A model generated the notes under the pieces. It did no database searches. It saw only the letters and a program-made list of their open reading frames with translations, and had not been told where the DNA came from. Of a stretch of DNA of 64,000 bases, positions 22,679 through 35,150 are shown in pieces. Positions within the stretch are counted from its first letter, which is position 1, and the number at the start of each line of letters is the position of its first letter. The position numbers and the translations under genes were made by a program. Origin of the DNA: Flammulina velutipes (lineage: Eukaryota; Basidiomycota; Agaricomycetes; Agaricales; Physalacriaceae); contig CM022369.1 in NCBI GenBank assembly GCA_011800155.1, positions 3,534,001 to 3,598,000 of the forward strand, in the 5' to 3' direction.

Positions 22679-23802
22679 CTAAGCACCTTGCCTACCGGTC
22701 AGGAGCGCTATTTGAGCCAGTAGCGCCTCTTTCTCGCGTTCCGAAGCCTCTGCCCGTCGTAATGCCGCCTCTTCCCGTCGCAAGGCTGTCTCTTTCTCCA
22801 TTTGAGACTGCACCAGCGCTTCTTTGTTTCGCTTCGATGATTCAACCCGCTCCAATTCATTCCTCTTCTTGTCCATCTCGAGCTGCAAGATCATGAGAAT
22901 CAACCATTTACAATAATGTGCGACAAGCTTACTTGATTGGCCATGGATATTTCCCCTCGGTATAGCTCCCAGCTCTCCGCATACTGTACCCTCAGAGCAG
23001 GAACCTGCTGCGACGGCTTTGGTTCAAAGCCAGGGATCGTCCCCGCCAGCATCCCCGCCTTGCCCTTGGTACGAAACTTCTTGAACGTGAACATGCCCGC
23101 CTTCTCCAACGCGGCCATTTCCATCAGAGACCCTGCGAACCAGTAACACATCGTACTGGTAAAGTTGTACTCTGGAGCACTCGCGCTGATGACCTTGCCC
23201 ATGGTCGCGAGGTCTTCGACAAGGAATATGTCGTCGCCGTTGACAGGGAATGTCATTTCGCATAGTATTTCGAAGGTTCGCTGAGATTCATCTGGTGAGC
23301 TTGTCTGATGATAGCTGCGCAAGGTGTCGGCGGCACTGTTTTTTCCAGAAGAAAAGCTATCAGACACTTTTCTGACAGCGTCCTTGGATGTCTTTGGTCT
23401 GGGTGGTGGTGGAGGAGGGCTGGGTGGCTTGTCGTCTGCGTCTGGCTTGCCGACGGGATCTCCTTTTCCTTTTTTGCTGATGGTGCGCTCAAGACAGATG
23501 ACGGCATGGTCGACGGGTTTTCGAGCGTCGTCGAGGCAAGCGACCTTTGCGATGACGAGCTCGTGTTCGACGCTGTTGGTATATTTGCCATGCTGGAGTG
23601 CAGTGACAGCGACACGACCAAGCATGGCCGGACAATTCCTTGTGTCGTCTAGGAACAAGGATGCGTTGATTATACGAGGGTTGCATGAATCTTTGAAGAG
23701 CGAGTGTTTGGATATTTGCTCGGCCAGTACTGGGTCTACCGGAGGATTCATGGTGGCCATGATAGAGGACAAGAGACGGCGAATACGCGAAAGTACACCC
23801 AT
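22679..23802 (-). CDS. Unrecognised protein with C-terminal coiled coil
   Basis: Two exons: 23802-22933 and 22882-22679, split by a 50-base intron (donor GTAAGC after ATGGCCAATCAA, acceptor TTGCAG) that keeps the frame. An in-frame ATG at 23760 (MATMNPPVDP) is an alternative start. The N-terminal domain is globular, a proline run (PPSPPPPPPRP) sits in the middle, then comes a second ordered part (FEILCEMTFPVNGDDIFLVEDL; MCYWFAGSLMEMAALEKAG). Exon 2 is a charged coiled coil with a repeated RREEAALRRAEASERE pattern and ends at TAG. About 357 residues in all. An apparent 5' UTR intron (about 23815-23865, GTAAGC to CAACAG) precedes the start. I do not recognise the family. Confidence 0.65.
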
Positions 23803-23889
23803 TGGAGAACACGCTGTTGAAGACTGTCTGTCAGTTAAGCTTGAGCGTAGTTCAATGAAGGCTTACCTCGAGGCAGCGGCCGTGTGAAT

Positions 23890-24560
23890 ACGTATAAAAA
23901 TAGATTTGAGGAATCTAAAGCTGAAATGAAGTTGAAGACGTGAAACTAAGAGAAAAGCTAGGCAGCATACCAAAAGTGTATTGAATTCATCTCAATGCGT
24001 AGTCATTTCATGGCATTTAGAGCGCATCGCAGGCTATAGAGAGGCGAGTCACGATGGTGGTGGTAAGAGTGTGACATGCACACTGCTTGCACTTGGACCA
24101 TCACGAGTCGGTCAACCAATCAACGAAGGAAATCTCTTACTGGGCAATTCCGTCTTCACCAGTATCCAGATCGTCTTCGTATTTCTATGCTTTTGTGTTT
24201 CCTTTCAATTCTTGTATATAACCGCCGACTTGTGTACACGCGCACAATTCTCCTGTGGCTGACGTACTACACCACCCTCGATCCGAACTCGAAAGGCCTT
24301 CTCTCCTTGTAGCCAAACTCGTGAGTCTGCCGATTTTCTTACGCTACTAAAGCTACTGTAATAAATGCTAGCCAGCATAAACTGACGCGAAAGACGCTCG
24401 CGCCGCGCATCCAAATGGATCGTTGAAGGACATGACAAGTTATCTTTTTATTGGAGATCCCAAGTGAGTCTGGCATTTTTTCTGCAATGCTCAAGCTAAC
24501 CTGTGCTAGTCAGAGCTCGATGATGTGAAAGACGCGTCGCTTGCACGATTCCCTAAACGG
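23890..24560. other. Intergenic, no gene seen
   Basis: 5' flank of the coiled-coil gene. Short overlapping frames only, without recognisable motifs or splice borders. Confidence 0.35.
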
Positions 24561-25480
24561 TACCATTTGTCGTGAACCCGATGTCACATTACCTGTTGAC
24601 TGGATGTCTCTATGAGATCGTACGTCCCAGCGATGTCAAGGTACGTGCCTCTCAGTTCGTTCAAACAAAGCCTAACGTTTCTCTAGGCTACACGGAATTC
24701 GTCGAACGCTCTCGCTCATTTCTCTATTCGCACATCTACTTACCGTCCAGCACTGTTCGACGTTTCCTCGCCACCCAATCATCCGGAACTGGACAGTTTT
24801 CATAGCCGCAAATTCAACATTGGGGTGTTGGACCTCGTTCGCCTCTCGTCCACTATTTCATCGTCATGGCCAATCACGCAGGAATATTTGGCGCCTTCTA
24901 CACGATACATCTCATCTGTAGGAGAATTCGATACTCTTGAATGCAATGAGGACACCAAAATCCGACGCTGCAGCCAGCAGTGTGTTCCTCCAAATTCTCC
25001 CGTCCTCGTCCCCCTACCAAACCCCGTTAGCACACATGCAAGATGTCCGCCGCACGAGAGCAGAAAAAAAGTCGACTCGAACCACAACCTCTCATGCGCC
25101 CCCTTCTGCAAGACTCTGACTACGGCGACTTATTCCTCAACCTGGCAGCAACCAACGAACAAACTTTGCCTAGACTGTGACGGGACAACTCGTTGTCCCT
25201 TCTTCGTTCGCAACGCTGATCCGCTCCTGTTCGTCCCCGATTGCGGTCTTCGAGGGCTCCGCTGTAGATGCCCGCTCGAGTGCCAGCGTCAACCACCTAG
25301 TCGTTTGTCTAGTCGAACATGTCCAGATAGCGGAGCAATGCTTTGTCTATCAGCAGGTGTTGGCTAGTGTGGGTGTGGACTCGATCGTGTTCAAGGCCTT
25401 CCCAAGAAACAAAGAAACTTCAGCAACGAACAAAACCAGACTTACCTTCCTTAGACTCCTGATGAGCATTCCTGTACTCC
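24560..25480 (+). pseudogene. Degenerate family C copy C0
   Basis: Plus-strand pieces match other C copies. 24840-24930 resembles 38900-38990 (ending in TACATCTCAT), and 25030-25180 matches 39150-39350, sharing the run around CTTCTGCAAGACTC and CAACCAACGAACAAA. The segment LVVCLVEHVQIAE near 25.3 kb corresponds to the stretch at 32.85 and 47.18 kb. All three frames carry stops, so no product is intact. No family recognised. Confidence 0.4.
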
Positions 25481-25790
25481 CACACCTCTAACTCACTCTC
25501 ATCTGGCTCCTTCATCCCCGCCTCTTCCTTCACTTGGATGTTGACCTAGCAATGCCCAAAGAAATCATCCCCACCTAATGCGGCCCACTCCCCTTCTCGT
25601 CCATCTTGCTTCTACATCCACACAAAGTGGCTTCATCCCCATCCGCCAACATCGCCGTCATCTCCCCAGGAAAGTTCGCGCCATCGTCTTTATCCACTGA
25701 GGACACCAGAAGCAGGTCGTTCAAGCCCTCACACCAATACTAGGAGACATTTGACGGTGGGAATGGTGGCTGGTCAGGTTCGCGGATCAC
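25390..25790 (-). pseudogene. Short family A fragment
   Basis: The DNA reading GAAACTTCAGCAACGAACAA at about 25416, the following TTACCTTCCTTAGACTCC and the stretch with AAGTGGCTTCATCCCCATCC resemble segments of family A near 12.37-12.55, 30.0-30.3 and 44.2-44.5 kb. It is too short and damaged to code. Confidence 0.35.
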
Positions 25791-25851
25791 ATGCTCGTGT
25801 TGGCATTTCTTTGTGACACTGTTACCGTCTCCCCACGACTATTGCCTCGCC

Positions 25852-26978
25852 ATGACTCCTCCAACTAGTTCAAGCTACTCTATCGAGACTGTTTCAATCC
25901 ATCCAAATGCAAGCGCAGACACTGCGGTCACTATCCAACTTGTGCGGAACACAGAACACGAATATAAGGTTTGTGCGTCTTTCAGCTCCTAGAACTTCAA
26001 GGCTTACGGATTGCAGTTAAATGGAGTCGAATCGGTCTGGGGCATGTGCTGGGGTGAATTGAGAAAGTGGATTCATCACCCTATGAATCATATGAACTGT
26101 GGGCGACCTATCTTGACATCAATTTTGCTACCACTAATGATTCATAGTGCAACCGGACTTGGTCGAGTTGCTACGCCGCAAGGATGTGATTGTATCACCC
26201 GCCCCTAGCCTTTTGGCTGAAATTCAAGAATTCTTCGACTACAACTTGGATCACGAGTTAAATCCCATTCATTTTCTCAAGGTAACCGTGTCCCTCCCTT
26301 GTGGCTACGCTGGACCTGATACTTCATTAGCGATTTCCTCAAGGAACATATGAATACACTGTCATCTCAATGGTGTGTGCCGATTCACTCTTTGCTCAAC
26401 GCGGAGCTTCGGAGGGGAGCATCGAGCATCCGGCGCCATATCATGAATCCCTAACCTTCAGGAGTGACGCACATCCGTGCTTCGTCCTCTCTTTCACTAT
26501 CCTCGACGTCGTCTTGCAACGGTGGCGCCCGTCTCGTTCAATCGAGAAGAAAATTCCCATCGGCATTGTAGACTGCATGAACTTCGTTTGCTGGGGCCCG
26601 ACTCCCTCCTTTTACTGTCGACCATACCTTGGGTGGGTGCCGAGAAATGTTCCTTATGCGCACCGACTGCGCCTCAAGCGCAAACGCCAGCCACGTTCCT
26701 CCGTCTCGTCCTCGTCATCTGGAGACATGGGTCCTCCTCGAAAACGCTATCAGGCCGCGTCTGATGGTCCTGTGAATGCTTGGCGATACACGGTTGTCCC
26801 CGTGGACAAAGTGGTGCATAGAGTCGGGGATAGGGTGTTGGAAGCTTACAGGCGCGAAACAGCGCGTCGGCTGGTCGACACGGTTCAGACTGACCCACTC
26901 TATCGTCGGACCTTTGGTACCAGTAGGGCTCTTTCGGGGAGGAAACAGAATGGTGGCAATGTATCATGGCGGGGGTGA
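25852..26978 (+). CDS. Family E protein E1, intact dispersed copy
   Basis: Four exons: 25852-25968, 26017-26098, 26148-26281 and 26331-26978, giving 326 residues. The gene model is supported by the E2 copy at 54 kb, which has the same four exons with exactly the same lengths (117, 82, 134 and 648 bases). Conserved blocks are GMCWGELRKWIHHPMNHM, QPDLVELLRRKDV, LLAEIQEFFDYNLDHE, RFPQGTYEYT, AHPCFVLSFTILD and FYCRPYLGW. Before the last block comes a serine-rich basic linker, and the end has a conserved TDPLYRRTFG. No signal peptide or membrane segment is evident. I recognise no known domain. The copy lies about 27 kb from the main E array. Its donors GTTTGT, GTGGGC and GTAACC are less canonical than those of E2. 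Confidence 0.7.
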
Positions 26979-26984
26979 AGGAAT

Positions 26985-27485
26985 CCGTTTGTCACCCACT
27001 TTCACTCACTATATATGATATACCTGTCTAGCCATTGTAATTTATTCTTAATTTTGTATGGGTAACCTGTTGAAGATTGAGCACTCGGACCAAGTATAGC
27101 TGAGTACAGGTCGTCGCCGTATAACGATGCGAATTGCAGTGTAATGAAAAATGAGTCCCCAACAGGGCGCACACGTCAACGCCATTCAATCTGTCGTTAC
27201 ACGACCCGGCTTGTAAGAACAAATGGAAATATGTTTAGGTCGGATGTAAAGGATGAAAGCAAGGGTATTGTATTGAGCGTATTGTCACAAACCCTAGCCT
27301 ACATTGCCGAACCTCCTGATCTCTGTTTCCACCTTGGGATGCTTCGCCACATCGATCTTTGCGAAGGCTTATCACACCTCCTCTGATCCTCCCAGCGCCG
27401 ACCTCTTCTCCTCAGCGTGTTTCTTCAGCTGCTCAGCGCATAGAAGGACATAAGATTGCAAGTATGAAGATGACACGTTGAAAGA
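26985..27485. other. Intergenic, no gene seen
   Basis: 3' flanks of E1 and of the minus-strand pseudogene that ends at 27488. No motif recognised. Confidence 0.35.
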
Positions 27486-27487
27486 CA

Positions 27488-28560
27488 TTAATTCGCAGGA
27501 AAGCTCCGCTCCACTAAAATCCACGCATTATCGAATGACTGAGCGGAACAGATGAATACACCAACATTGGCCACAACGACGATTGGTCTTTCAAAACCTC
27601 CATTCGGCGGCATGGTCTGAATGGTGTCCACACACATAAGATTCGTCCTCCAAGAACGAATCCCAGAGCTCCCGACCTTTTGTGTGAATGACAGGGCGTG
27701 TTGCATGGCGAGAAACAAGGTCAAGACGTTCAGCCCTGGAGACGCGAACATGGAGTTGAACCCGTCAAGCTAGCCAGGACCCGTCGTCCTAATGGCATAG
27801 CTGTCGGTGTTGATGGTAACGGGATTTGAGGGGCCGACCATTGGGACACTGCCTCCTGCATGGATGAGATCTTGGACATCGAGGACGACGAGGACGACGC
27901 GCTCTTTACCCGTATCTTGAGCAAGGCGCTCGAGGAGGACGGTGTCAGGAAAACGATTTCCTCTGTCGCTTATCCCTGCTACGGTAGGCCTACGGGTGTT
28001 TTGCGTGGAAGGCTTGACAATCCCGATAGTTGTGCGAGGAAAATATTATCGGGCACACCGCGGAGATCTGTCCGGCGAGATAGGTGAGGCTACGAACAAA
28101 GGGCGAGATTTCAGGACGGCGTACGGTGTTGGTTGGTGGTGGTATCTTTCAAGATGAGTTGCTGATGGTGCGTCACGGCAAGCTGAGTTTTGTCTTGGAT
28201 TCAGAGAGGATATCTTCACCATGCGTCAGTCTGGTACGCAAATAAGTTGGTTGCGCAAAAAATTGTTACCACACCTTACCTGGACTGGATAGTACGCGAT
28301 GCGCTCGGTTGAAGGTACGGCGCGTCTTTAGAATGCGCGCAGAGAAGGCAAGATGAGGAGATGGTGGTGTCTGTTGACTCGATCAGCCTGCCCACGTCGT
28401 CCTCTGCACGCAAATGGTAGTCGAGTAAGGCGGAGGCGTTCTCAACCAGGGATATTGGTAGCATACGTCTGCGTCTGCTGAGAGTTGGTTCGAAGATGGG
28501 ATACAGAAGAAAGGCGGCTCGACGAATTGGACGATAATCTCTTTGCCAGAGAATAGACAA
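27488..28560 (-). pseudogene. Unrecognised gene with in-frame TAG
   Basis: A 3' exon reads continuously from about 28035 to the stop at 27488 except for a single TAG near 27772. Before it are DTVLLERLAQDTGKERVVLV, VLDVQDLIHAGG and YAIRTTGPG; after it LDGFNSMFASPGLNVLTLFL and DNAWILVERSFPAN. The uniform protein character on both sides suggests one recent nonsense mutation. An upstream exon at 28276-28560 (PIRRAAFLLYPIFEPT; DYHLRAEDDVGRLIEST) ends at a good CAG/GTAAGG donor, and a middle exon near 28.1 kb is likely. I recognise no family. Readthrough or an intron that skips the TAG would be the alternatives. Confidence 0.4.
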
Positions 28561-28599
28561 AGCTAGGTAGTGTCCTTTGAGAATGGTTGTTACACCTCA

Positions 28600-29770
28600 A
28601 GTTATGACATCGCGCATACTGGGGTAACGACGAGCGGGCGACAGCGTTTTCGGCATCGTATAAGGAGGCGATGAGGAGAACACCACGACGCGTTCGGCAC
28701 AGAACTGAGCTAAGGCGTGAAAATGAGATTGGGAAAGAGGGCCGGAGTAACGAATGGAGAATGGACATGGACAACATGGTAGACTGAGCGCCGACCTGTC
28801 GAAGGTAACGATCGAGGGGGTGGATTGTAGATGGCGGGAAAGATGAACGGGGGGAGACGAGGCGACCACGGAGTGAAAAGATGAATAGCCGTATGGGTAG
28901 TATAGATGGATGGCAATCCATTTCCGATGACGTCCGTCTTTCGTTCGTCGAAGAAGCAAAAGTATGAGACGTTGGAAGTGTTCGGCTGCCCACGCGTAAG
29001 GCTGATGGCTACAATGGCTGAATTGTGGACTCGCGCTTCCCCATGGGTTTCGGGAAGAGGTATGTGAGTGTTCCTGCCTTTGCCTCGCTGACATACAGCG
29101 CTCTCATGGGACGTCCACCGAAATCCAATTGTTCCAACAATAACTCCTTGCTACACGTACCAGCGACGGCGTAGCGCTTACGCTCGAGGCTTCACTGTAG
29201 CCGCTACTGCTCGTTTTCCGGCCTGCCCAGTTCCTCTGCTATGCACTCCGCGATGGTGATCTTGTCTCCCTTGGGATCCATAATGAAGGTGACATGGCCA
29301 ACGATCTTGCGAACAGATTGACCAGCAAATAGCTGACGATCACTGGACAAAGGTGTACTCTGGGTCCTGGGAGAGAGTGCATGAGCATAGGAAGCATACA
29401 TTTGACACCCCCGCTTCACATGACCTCGGTATCGCCGACAGTGTTGAAACGAAAGGCTTGCCAGCAAAAATTCGAGGCCACTTGGACGTTCAGCGCGTCC
29501 ACGAATCCACCAGGAATGGATGAGCCAGGTCTCGTTCCCAGGACGCTCGCGGCGCTATTGAACGATTTTGATCTTGATGTTCAAATGAACAGAAATAAAG
29601 TCTTGCGAAGATTTTGGTGTAAGCATGGACTTCTCCGTCATGGCACGATCAGCTTGCATGAAATGAGTGATGGCAGAGGTTTGTTGGTCGCGCATGCGGA
29701 CGACGTCTCGAGCGGAATATTTCGACTAAGTGGTGCCATTTGAGTTGATCTGTTGAGACTGTCAAGAACA
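28600..29770 (-). pseudogene. Degenerate family B copy B0
   Basis: Matches 37050-38100 in the same orientation. Shared points are the GATGAATAGC stretch (28878 and 37240) coding HLFTPWSPRLP-like sequence on the minus strand, the run at 29100-29300 against 37440-37650 (DPKGDKITIAECIAEEL in one, an altered form in the other), and the stretch near 29.72 kb with GACTGTCAAGAACAATACACACC that recurs at about 31.87, 38.1 and 46.5 kb. On the minus strand that last piece looks like an intron border (GGTGTGTA...CAG). Frames are broken throughout. Confidence 0.45.
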
Positions 29771-29809
29771 ATACACACCAAGTGCCGAATGGGTTGTTTC
29801 GTGTCGGCA

Positions 29810-31510
29810 GTCTCTAAGCTATGTCATTCGTATAGCGGAGTGGATGTAGCCCCGCCAACATCCCCAACCAAGCGCTCCAGAGACGTGGTCTTGGGAATGG
29901 GTACAGCGATGCTTTGTCCAACGTCAGACACGATTGGGCGCTGGCCAGCGGGAACGTGGGCTCGATCGCGCTCAACACCCTCCTAAGAAACTTTGAAACT
30001 TTAGCATCAAACAAGGTCGAGAGTTGATAAGTAAGACTTACGCGGCCAGGCTTCTCTTCCGCAATCCTTGCACTCCTTCTGAGCCTTCCTGTACTCCCGC
30101 ATCTGCATCCCACTCTCATCCGGCTCCTTCATCCCTGCCTCTTCTTCCTTCATCGAGATGTTGACCAAATGCCCAACGACATCATTCCCACCCAACACGA
30201 CTCACTTCCCTTCTCTCAACTTACTCATTCTCATTCTTGCCTCGACATCCACACAAAGTGGCTTCATTCTCATCCGCCAAAGTCGCCGCCATCGCCTCGG
30301 GAAGTACGCGTCGTCCGTCGCGTGGAGAAGAACACGTCAGCCCAGTGGACGTATAACTGGGGAAACGGTTTTGACGAGCTTGAGCATTCGACCGGAGCCC
30401 CAGTGTCCATAGCAGAGGAAATAGAAGAGTCTTTTGGATGAATCTTTGATGCTGCGAAAGACGTCGGCAGTGAAAATTTGGTCCTTGAACGGTGTCGGAG
30501 GCTATGGATTGGAAGAAACACTCCAAGCTGCTGGAGCATCATTTCCGCGAGAAGGATGGCAGTGTAGTCCGCGGTCGCCTTGTCCGTATGATACAGAGCA
30601 CCGACAATGAGGGGAAGGTTACTGAGGGTCGATGACATGGTTTCGGTAACATCGTACAGGAAATCCGAATCGCTCGTTGCTTTGCGGTCTTTGGCTCTCT
30701 GTGATTCGTTCGTAGCTGCCAATTTGAGAGTCGATGCGACAAAAGAGAGTAGTCGGTCGATGACTCCATCTCTTGTGAGCCGATATGACCCAGCGCGCTG
30801 GTTGTCCGCAACCATTTGCCATAGGACTTCGTCGAATGACTTTAGGATAGAGAGGACGAAATGGACGAGGCCTGCTTCGAACTTCGAACTGGAATACAGG
30901 AGCTGGCTCTTCGGTTCCGGCGAGCCAAAGCCCTTCTCGAGGGTACCACATACGTCGGGGTCCTTGAATTGTAGACGGAGGACAAGAGCGATCCAATATC
31001 TTTATTCTCCGATGGCCAGAAGGAGCTCTTTGTACGCGTCTTACAACGCGGTCAGCTTCTCGTGATGACAAAGACGAGGTGAATGCAGCGGTGAAGGGTG
31101 TCCATAAACGGGAGAATGACATTGGCCTTGATAGCAGCAGATATCTTGCCGGTGTGACGGTCTTCACCTGCGTCGGGAAGTCCTAGTCGAAGAGGTAGTG
31201 GCCGAGGATATTGCAGCAGCGGAAACGGTCTCGCTGGAGATTGAACAAATCGAAGATGCCTGCCTGGAGGAGGAATACGAAGGAATGGGAACGATCGTAT
31301 ATGTTGCCCATTGAGGAGGTTCCTCGAGTGTGGGTTACAAGTTGCTGCGTTGGGTGTACCGCCAGTGATGAACGGAATCGGGACCTCCAGATGAGGCATG
31401 AGAGCGTCTGTACTGGCGGGAGTGGACGCCATCATGTTGCAGATGAGGCAGACGGATGCGATGCTGGTCTTCGAGCGTCGGCACCTTGGGGATGAGCGCC
31501 AGCACGAACG
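29810..31510 (-). pseudogene. Degenerate family A copy A5
   Basis: The minus strand retains GGATSTPLYERY-like sequence near 29.85 kb (as at 44.05 kb). Upstream in transcription is a 181-residue frame at 30270-30815 with RDGVIDRLLSFVASTLKLA, LPLIVGALYHTDKATADYTA and LLAEMMLQ; the 44.6-45.0 kb copy carries LPLIVGVLCHDDKTTAILFA at the same place. Near 31.15 kb a QVKTVTPARY piece matches A3 and A8. The family therefore has recognisable order, but this copy is interrupted by shifts and stops. Confidence 0.5.
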
Positions 31511-31639
31511 GGGTAATGGAGTGGGTGTCGATTCATCTGGATTGCCGTATTATACACGCTCCAAGGCGTATCGACTCGGAATGGTGAGAGTCATGGGAAC
31601 AAGGTCTTGGCCTCGACGTATCGACACTGGTGAAGCCGC

Positions 31640-32390
31640 ATTGAACGTTTAGTGCGGGGATGAATTTGCCGGGGTATTGTTTCAAGTGGGCGATCCGATA
31701 TCTGTATGGTTTTGGCGTTGGCGCTCGGATGACAGGGACATTTTTGTAGATGGTCGAATATCGCATCTGTTCAGTGCAGGCATGGACTGCTCTGTCAGCG
31801 GGCAAACAAGCAACGGCAGAGGTGGGACAGGACATCTTGGGCCTGCGTATTTCGACTGCTTGTATTTGAGTGGGATTGTGTAGACTATCAAAAATCCTAC
31901 GCACCAGATGCCAGACAGACAGTTCGTTCTCGACGGCACAAGGTGCCGGCCAGTAGCGGCTAGGTTGCATGTTCGCGTTGTGATAAGAGTGTGCATTGGG
32001 AGGAGCCGAGTGCACTGTTAATACAGAGTGAGCAGAGAGCAATGAAACAGTCCGTGAAACGGCGTACCAGTACTTGTGTCTTCAATCGACGAAGCTGCTT
32101 CAGGAGTAACTGGGCGACATTATGGGGTTGTGACAGACGGATACGAACGTGCAATGAAGACTGCAGGTCGCGACCTAATTATTGTAAGTCAAGTCGCCCA
32201 CTGAATTCATAATATTACTCACCGGAGTGCAGTGCTGTCAATCCACCTATGCCTGATTGTCCGAATAGAAGCTACGCATAGCAGACAGAACGACTATCTG
32301 CCATGCCGGACAACGCAGTAATGCTGGAAGTTGCTGAGGAAAGAATTCGGTATGGTCATGGTCAAGAGCAAGGACATCTTGCCATCATCT
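31640..32390 (-). pseudogene. Degenerate family B copy B1
   Basis: The stretch at about 31840-31920 (TATTTGAGTGGGATTGTG, then GACTATCAAAAATCCTACGCACC) aligns with 29700-29790, 38060-38140 and 46440-46540. Near 32345-32380 the run GGTCATGGTCAAGAGCAA matches the start of block B at 38.51 and 46.80 kb. Lies directly between an A and a C block. Confidence 0.45.
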
Positions 32391-32399
32391 TTTGAACCT

Positions 32400-33560
32400 T
32401 GATCATTTACCATCACTATCGAATAGTATTTTAGCGTGTTTCTCTCCTCAATTTACACTCGAACTCTCTGACGTTCCGGAAAGACTACGATTTGCCAATC
32501 ACACTCGAACGAAACGGAATTTCGAGCCAGTAAAAACTGGACTTATCGGAGCTATGGACTCCTCTTCTCTTTGGATTTTCGACGCCGTCACCTCTCTCTA
32601 TCTGGCGCAGGGAACAAGTGCCCATGGCTTTCTCTACGACATATATATCTCGAAATCCTCTGTCTTATGAATGTGACTGTGGCGTCATGTCTTATGAATG
32701 TGACTGTGGCGTCACTGCTTGCCTACTACGCCAAATATCTCCAATTCATGACGTTCGGCGCTGAATACCTGTCCCACTTTCTTGCTTGAAGGCGAAAGAA
32801 TTGCCTGCGACACGACAAAAGGCCAAAAGATGTGTTATTCAAATATCGCCCTTCGGCCTAGTCATTTGTCTAACACTTCTTTGTGGAGCATGTAGAGATA
32901 GCGCAGGCCTTGCCGTTTGCCTGCGTCATCACCGTCTCTTTGTTGTTGCTCACTTCAATGCCAGCCACGCTGACATTCTCATCTCATTCCACAGACACTC
33001 GCCAGCTCACAACGCGCGCACCTACGGATCTCGCACGAAACACAGAATTTCTGACGAGGCCATCAAAAACTTTCACCTTCAAGAAACCTCAACCATGAAG
33101 ACTCTTCTACAGCTGCGCGGCTTTCCAAAAAGGTGGAAAGTCGGACATGCTCCCGATCCATGGGAACCTTTTCGACTTTCAACAGACATAACTTCTTTTG
33201 GTTCGTCATTCAAGAGTAAATCCCAATGAAAACGACACACAGGAAACGGACAGCAATGGACGACAATTATGACAGATAGGACATTTCGGCTCTCGAGGAT
33301 AGGTATAGTTTTTGATATTCTCTACGGCTTCGTATTTTGACGCCTATACAGCAGCTCGTCGTCGTCGCGTCAAGCATTTGCATTTCCCTTTGGCGAGTGT
33401 CATCCGTTATCGTTATCTGCATGCATGTAACCGCCCTCCCTCCAAATCGCCAACTACGTGCAGCCACATCAACCGTCGGATCGTCGCCATGAACAGAGCG
33501 TACAGATGAAGACAAAATTGAAGGACACGGACTGGATGCGGTTCGTACAAATCATCTTTT
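32400..33560 (+). pseudogene. Degenerate family C copy C1
   Basis: 32430-32480 (GTGTTTCTC, CTCAATTTACACTCGA) aligns with 46890-46920 and 38605-38630. The first frame gives ELSDVPERLRFANHTRTKRN. 32845-32960 matches 47165-47280, with VICLTLL/EHVEIAQALPF-type translation. 33310-33420 (CTTCGTATTTTGACGCCTATACA) matches 47655-47740, where the frame SYFDVYTPVRHFNVNHL is better kept. Stops interrupt the copy. Confidence 0.45.
32661..32714 (+). repeat. Perfect tandem duplication of 27 bp
   Basis: Two exact head-to-tail copies of a 27-base unit beginning TGTCTTATGAATG, at 32661-32687 and 32688-32714. The other C copy at 47030 has one unit, so the duplication is local and recent. 27 is a multiple of three but the frame already holds a stop. 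Confidence 0.85.
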
Positions 33561-33569
33561 AGTTCGTCG

Positions 33570-35150
33570 TTTGAGGTTGACGGAATTCCCCAGAATAGTC
33601 TTAATGAACAACAAATGCCTCAATGCGCACCAAATCCAAGATAACGAGCTACTGGGAATCGAAGTTGCCTAGTCGAATCCGACGCGGCTGGGGATACGCA
33701 ATCTATCTCGCGGTGATGCTATCCGATTCTCTGGACGTCGCATTCTGGATCACGAGGATTAGACAGTGAAGCCTTGACGTTATTCTTGCAACATTGAGGA
33801 TGAGCTCGAGAGGCGTTATCGGGGCATGGTGGCAGCGCGAGAGTACCAAGGCTGAGAACCAGCTGAGCGGAAGGTATGAATTGTTCCAAGTATGAAGGGA
33901 AAAAGAAATACTCACGTTCTTCGGCGAAGTGATAGGAAAATAGAGACTTTGAGAGATTGTATTTTGATAGTCCAACTAATGACAACCATGCAGTCCTCTT
34001 TCAATACACTTGATCAGCCCGTTGGTGAGCGCATGGATCCCCGAACGGTAAGGCGATGAAGCACCCAACAATATCGACACCAATTTGCGTAATGGGACTT
34101 TTGGGTGGGTAACGTCAAGGTGTCATCCAGCTTTGATATAGTCCACGCCAGGTCCTTTGTCGTTGCAAACTTCTTGTCAGGCCTCACGGTGCTCGCCAAG
34201 TTGAACTTGGAATGGATTTAGCCGGTGCTTCCTGATAGGAGTCTGCGTACGCGAACTAGTATAGATATCGAATGTCGTCGCGCGCAGCATCGAGAATCAA
34301 TAACCGAGTTCTTTACAAGAGTATGTGAAAAGCAAGATAAATTATATTTACGCTTTACAGTATTATGTAGCATGTACACCGGAAGCCAGCCAAAGGCCGT
34401 TGCTGCGTGCGGGCTACAAATACAAAACATATAAATAAGTACACTGACATTGGGGTTGCTGAGTTCGTGCGATGTCCTTGATTATTCCAGCTCTCGCCTA
34501 CTCGTGGGTCTAGAGGCTCAGCGCTCAACGCTAATAAGATCCGACGCCGGTACAACGTCTACGGCAATTATTACCGACCTTGCCTAATTGAGCTCTCAAA
34601 ACCAAAGAAACTAGAATAAAGTAAGTAATAATGATCTCGGCGCCTAACAGAGCCTCACGTTTTTCTCTTCGTATCATAGCGCAAGACGCACACTAGATAG
34701 ATCGGTGCCAGAAGGTGTTTGAAAAAAAAAGTTGCTATGTAGGGCGCGGGGACGAGTTGGCGTAGTCCGTACCAGTGGCACAGATATTGTCCAGGACATG
34801 CGATATAGGTGACATATGGTGGTAGCGAGCACCTACTACGCTCGCAAAGACGTTCGAATAGGTTTGTAGAAACTGCTGAAACAAGGATTAGTGGCGCGTC
34901 GAGAAATCTAACTCCCCAACGGACCTATATAGAGGAGATCCATGGGTACCGGATCAAAGGTCACTCAAGCCTTCTTCATCGACCACCGACTTCGACTACT
35001 CGCGCCCTTGAAGAGCTGCCGTACCAATCCACGCATCCCGAAGAATCGATGACATTTGTGCAGGCCCTCTGGGCCATCCATTTCCCTTTCGCCCGAAAAT
35101 CTCGTCCCGCTGTCATGGGCTTTGTCGTCTTTGGACGCTGGTGCATTAAT
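33570..35150. other. Gene-poor stretch, no supported gene
   Basis: Contains overlapping short frames on both strands (33703-33985 minus; 34809-35258 plus). 33520-33720 resembles 47960-48150 and so belongs to the end of the duplicated A-B-C unit. I find no splice-supported gene. Confidence 0.35.

Noticed and set aside
23308..23887. Two long plus-strand frames over the coiled-coil gene
   Set aside because: Antisense shadows of the exon at 22933-23802.
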